Source: Liolophura sinensis
Lineage: Eukaryota; Mollusca; Polyplacophora; Chitonida; Chitonidae
Length of the DNA stretch: 64,000 nt
Direction: 5' to 3'
Assembly (NCBI RefSeq): GCF_032854445.1
Contig: NC_088307.1
Location: 5,642,001-5,706,000 of the forward strand
Of the stretch, positions 61,301 through 64,000 are shown in pieces (the stretch's first letter is position 1; each line of letters starts with the position of its first letter). Position numbers and translations under genes: made by a program. The notes beneath the pieces are model-generated. The model saw only the letters and a list, made by a program, of their open reading frames with translations. It did no database searches and had not been told where the DNA came from.

Positions 61301-62099
61301 TAGGAACAAAAACATTTAGTGATGTTTAGTTGTAATTTTCCCCTAGCACCATGGTTTGGGGAGAACTAGGAACAAAAACATTTAGTGATGTTTAGTTGTA
61401 ATTTTCCCCTAGCACCATGGTTTGGGGAGAACTAGGAACAAAAACATTTAGTGATGTTTAGTTGTAATTTTCCCCTAGCACCATGGTTTGGGGAGAACTA
61501 GGAACAAAAACATTTAGTGATGTTTAGTTGTAATTTATTAGACATCCCTGGTATCTGTCCTGCTTGATACAACTGCCATAAAAGACAACCATAATTCATA
61601 AGGTTATTCTGAATTCCTTTGTCAGATGTAACTGTCATTAAATTTTGACACCAATTGCAAACTGCTGATAGTGTAAGAACATTTTAACAGTTTGAAGAAA
61701 ATGTAAATGAAAAACAAAAAACTCATCTGTTTTGTTATCCTTTATGAATGCATTAGTTCGAGAAAAAAATGTGGATACACACTGTGTGCACATATGACTG
61801 ATACATTATACAACAAAGGCGGTAAAATACACTTAATGTCATACCTGGCTGGGTCTCGTTGACGATATTTTCGAAAAACTTCACAAATTTTTTGGTTTGG
61901 GAGGCGATTTCTTCATTTCGGGTAGTCTGGTAGTCAAAAAGACACTCTGGGCTTTCCAAACCACAGAATTTAATTATATCTTCGCTGAATTGTCCCTTAA
62001 GATCATCAAGATAATAAGGTTTAAAGGAGAGGTCAGTAAAGTTGGCTGTGCCCATTCCTTCTGGGTATGTGAACAGTGATTCTTCCTGAGTTATTGCCC
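52354..62099 (-). CDS. Sushi-domain type I membrane protein, SUSD2/mucin-4-like (C-terminal part)
   Basis: Visible exons (minus strand): 62099-61845, 56159-55986, 55280-55136, 53000-52941, 52438-52354. Junctions are GT-AG and phases fit, giving 238 residues that end at the TAG at 52354. Exon order: a segment with SLFTYPEGMGTANFTDLSF and CGLESPECLFDYQTTRNEEI, as found after the VWD domain of SUSD2 and mucin-4-like proteins; a complete sushi/CCP module (RCDFPPD, YTC, LTC, GSW, VVC: four cysteines and the tryptophan); a transmembrane helix (MIIAVVSAAGAVVLISIITV) with a basic stop-transfer RRKPKRRR; then a cytoplasmic tail of about 50 residues ending PKLYEEYF. Several N-glycosylation sequons lie in the outer part. 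AMOP and VWD domains would lie beyond the window. Such proteins act at the cell surface in adhesion or immunity; the role here is not known. SUSD2 orthology is uncertain. Confidence 0.88.
53150..54452. repeat. Graded minisatellite in the sushi gene intron
   Basis: The core (53680-54430) is dense in ccataccactcctgatact units of about 17-26 bp with an optional accactg insert. The left flank (53150-53680) and the sequence to about 54900 hold diverged relatives (ccacttctgacacc). Similar diverged sequence occurs at 50120-50300. Confidence 0.9.
54464..54733 (+). mobile_element. SINE family A inserted in the graded minisatellite
   Basis: Full-length copy with an 11 bp exact duplication tatttctgcca on both sides. 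It divides the degenerate edge of the array. Confidence 0.93.
55136..55280 (-). CDS. Transmembrane exon of the sushi protein
   Basis: Encodes a short stalk VQETTEEGLSE, one hydrophobic helix of about 26 residues, and a cytosolic basic cluster CRRKPKRRREQP. The orientation (sushi outside, basic residues inside) is type I. Confidence 0.9.
55986..56159 (-). CDS. Sushi (CCP) domain exon
   Basis: A single exon with the whole module, as is usual for sushi domains (both flanking introns in phase 1). Cysteines in CDFPPD, EYTC, LTC and EVVC give the standard two disulfides. NATKNFTG, NDTG and NGSW add four potential N-glycosylation sites. Confidence 0.92.
56590..61535. repeat. 66 bp satellite array, about 75 copies, in a sushi gene intron
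   Basis: Unit ttttcccctagcaccatggt ttgaggagaactaggaacaa aaacatttagtgatgtttag ttgtaa, 4.95 kb in total, very homogeneous. Short deletions give a few half units (for example 57677, 57900, 58650). On the gene strand each unit reads ctaaatgtttttgttcctag, a branch-point, polypyrimidine and AG arrangement. Confidence 0.97.
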
Positions 62100-62159
62100 C
62101 TGAAAACAAATTCAAACATAAAATAAAATAACTTACGAAGCAGAAAATTAAAGTGAAAC

Positions 62160-62212
62160 CTGTTTCCCTTCATCCAGTATCTTCTTAAGCTCAGTCTGAT
62201 TAATGTCCTGCG
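62160..62212 (-). CDS. Candidate further upstream exon of the sushi gene
   Basis: Between a possible acceptor (aaatattcag) and donor (acag|gtttca), one frame reads QDINQTELKKILDEGKQ. It ends in phase 0. That would join the next exon only if that exon began at an internal acceptor (actcag|gaagaa, 62085) and not at 62099. The result resembles the spacing before SLFTY in related proteins. An intronic ORF by chance is a real alternative. Confidence 0.3.
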
Positions 62213-62332
62213 CTGAATATTTGTAAAGCATAATGGCAAAGTCTTTTGGTAAAAACAAAGCCAATCAGCAAAACGAAAATCTCATTAAAACTTGCATTCA
62301 CAATGAATCATTACAGAGAAGCCTACCAACAG

Positions 62333-64000
62333 ACGAGTGATGGACAGACAGACATCCTATATTTCCCCATATCTATATATCCCACAGGGATACAAATTCT
62401 TGAGCGATGGACAGACAGACATCTTATATTTCCCCATATCTATATATCCCACGGGGATACAAATTCTCGAGTGATGGACCGGTAGGCATCCTATATTTCC
62501 CCATATCTATATATCCCACAGGGATACAAATTCTTGAGCGATGGACAGACAGACATCTTATATTTCCCCATATCTATATATCCCACGGGGATACAAATTC
62601 TCGAGTGATGGACCGGTAGGCATCCTATATTTCCCCATATCTATATATCCCACGGGGATACAAATTCTCGAGTGATGGACAGGCAGGCATCCTATATTTC
62701 CCCATATCTATATATCCCACAGGGATACAAATTCTTGAGTGATGGACAGACAGACATCTTATATTTCCCCATATCTATATATCCCACAGGGATACAAATT
62801 CTTGAGTGATGGACAGACAGACATCTTATATTTCCCCATATTTATATATCCCACGGGGATACAAATTCTTGAGCGATGGACAGACAGACATCCTATATTT
62901 CCCCATATCTATATATCCCACAGGGATACAAATTCTTGAGTGATGGACAGACAGACATCCTATATTTCCCCATATCTATATATCCCACGGGGATACAAAT
63001 TCTTGAGTGATGGACAGACAGACATCCTATATTTCCCCATATCTATATATCCCACGGGGATACAAATTCTTGAGTGATGGACAGACAGACATCCTATATT
63101 TCCCCATATCTATATATCCCACGGGGATACAAATTCTCGAGTGATGGACAGACAGACATCCTATATTTCCCCATATCTATATATCCCACGGGGATACAAA
63201 TTCTCGAGTGATGGACAGACAGACATCCTATATTTCCCCATATCTATATATCCCACGGGGATACAAATCTTTGAGTGATGGACAGACAGACATCCTATAT
63301 TTCCCCATATCTATATATCCCACGGGGATACAAATTCTCGAGTGATGGACAGGCAGGCATCCTATATTTCCCCATATCTATATATCCCACAGGGATACAA
63401 ATTCTTGAGTGATGGACAGACAGACATCCTATATTTCCCCATATCTATATATCCCACGGGGATACAAATTCTTGAGTGATGGACAGACAGACATCCTATA
63501 TTTCCCCATATCTATATATCCCACGGGGATACAAATTCTTGAGTGATGGACAGACAGACATCCTATATTTCCCCATATCTATATATCCCACGGGGATACA
63601 AATTCTCGAGTGATGGACAGACAGACATCCTATATTTCCCCATATCTATATATCCCACGGGGATACAAATTCTCGAGTGATGGACAGACAGACATCCTAT
63701 ATTTCCCCATATCTATATATCCCACGGGGATACAAATTCTCGAGTGATGGACAGACAGACATCCTATATTTCCCCATATCTATATATCCCACGGGGATAC
63801 AAATTCTCGAGTGATGGACAGACAGACATCCTATATTTCCCCATATCTATATATCCCACGGGGATACAAATTCTCGAGTGATGGACAGACAGACATCCTA
63901 TATTTCCCCATATCTATATATCCCACGGGGATACAAATTCTCGAGTGATGGACAGACAGACATCCTATATTTCCCCATATCTATATATCCCACGGGGATA
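62333..64000. repeat. 67 bp satellite array running off the window
   Basis: About 25 units of gatggacagacagacatcct atatttccccatatctatat atcccacggggatacaaatt ctcgagt. Early units vary (ctt for ctc, gaccggtagg). The last kilobase is nearly uniform. The array continues beyond 64000. Confidence 0.97.

Noticed and set aside
56590-61535. CRISPR-like regular array
   Set aside because: Units are contiguous and near identical, with no unique spacers; this is a eukaryotic satellite.
62246-62939. ORFs with ILYFPISIYPTGIQ repeats
   Set aside because: Satellite read-through; the 67 bp unit shifts frame and there is no start or splice context.

Overview
The window looks like nuclear DNA of an invertebrate animal. 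It has intron-rich genes with GT-AG splice sites, AATAAA signals, AT-rich intergenic DNA, tRNA-derived SINEs, MITEs, a Tc1 transposon and a very high load of tandem repeats. The SINE ends and the divergence of the conserved proteins from human suggest a lophotrochozoan, probably a mollusc. That placement is an inference. There is one 200-base assembly gap (11817-12016).

Three genes can be supported. (1) SSNA1, on the minus strand in three exons (13749-19956), is a small coiled-coil protein of centrosomes and basal bodies. (2) DHX16, on the plus strand in 22 coding exons (22873-44842), is the DEAH-box spliceosomal helicase orthologous to yeast Prp2. It is complete except for an apparent one-base deletion near its 3' end. 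(3) A sushi-domain type I membrane protein lies on the minus strand (52354-62099 and beyond). Its five visible exons encode the C-terminal part of a SUSD2/mucin-4-like receptor. SSNA1 and DHX16 are head to head. DHX16 and the sushi gene are tail to tail. Short candidate exons of unidentified genes lie at 1272-1360, 4425-4559 and 9531-9745.

Layout: 1-13 kb is mostly intergenic, with three minisatellites (74, 24 and 34 bp units) and MITE and SINE copies. 13.7-20 kb is SSNA1, whose first intron holds an unrecognised 2.7 kb element with ~205 bp inverted ends. 20-22.8 kb is the shared upstream region, interrupted by an apparently intact Tc1 element. 22.8-45 kb is DHX16, whose introns carry six arrays. 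45-52 kb is intergenic. 52.3-62.1 kb is the sushi gene, whose introns hold two large arrays, one of about 75 copies of 66 bp. 62.3-64 kb is a 67 bp array that runs off the window.

Roughly a quarter of the window is tandem repeat. The most unusual observation concerns three DHX16 introns, where a minisatellite starts exactly at the exon-intron junction and multiplies the 5' splice site. A fourth intron has a truncated second copy of the acceptor and DEAH exon in which the motif reads DEAQ. In the sushi gene each 66 bp unit carries an acceptor-like sequence on the gene strand. I found no CRISPR array, rRNA gene or convincing free-standing tRNA gene.
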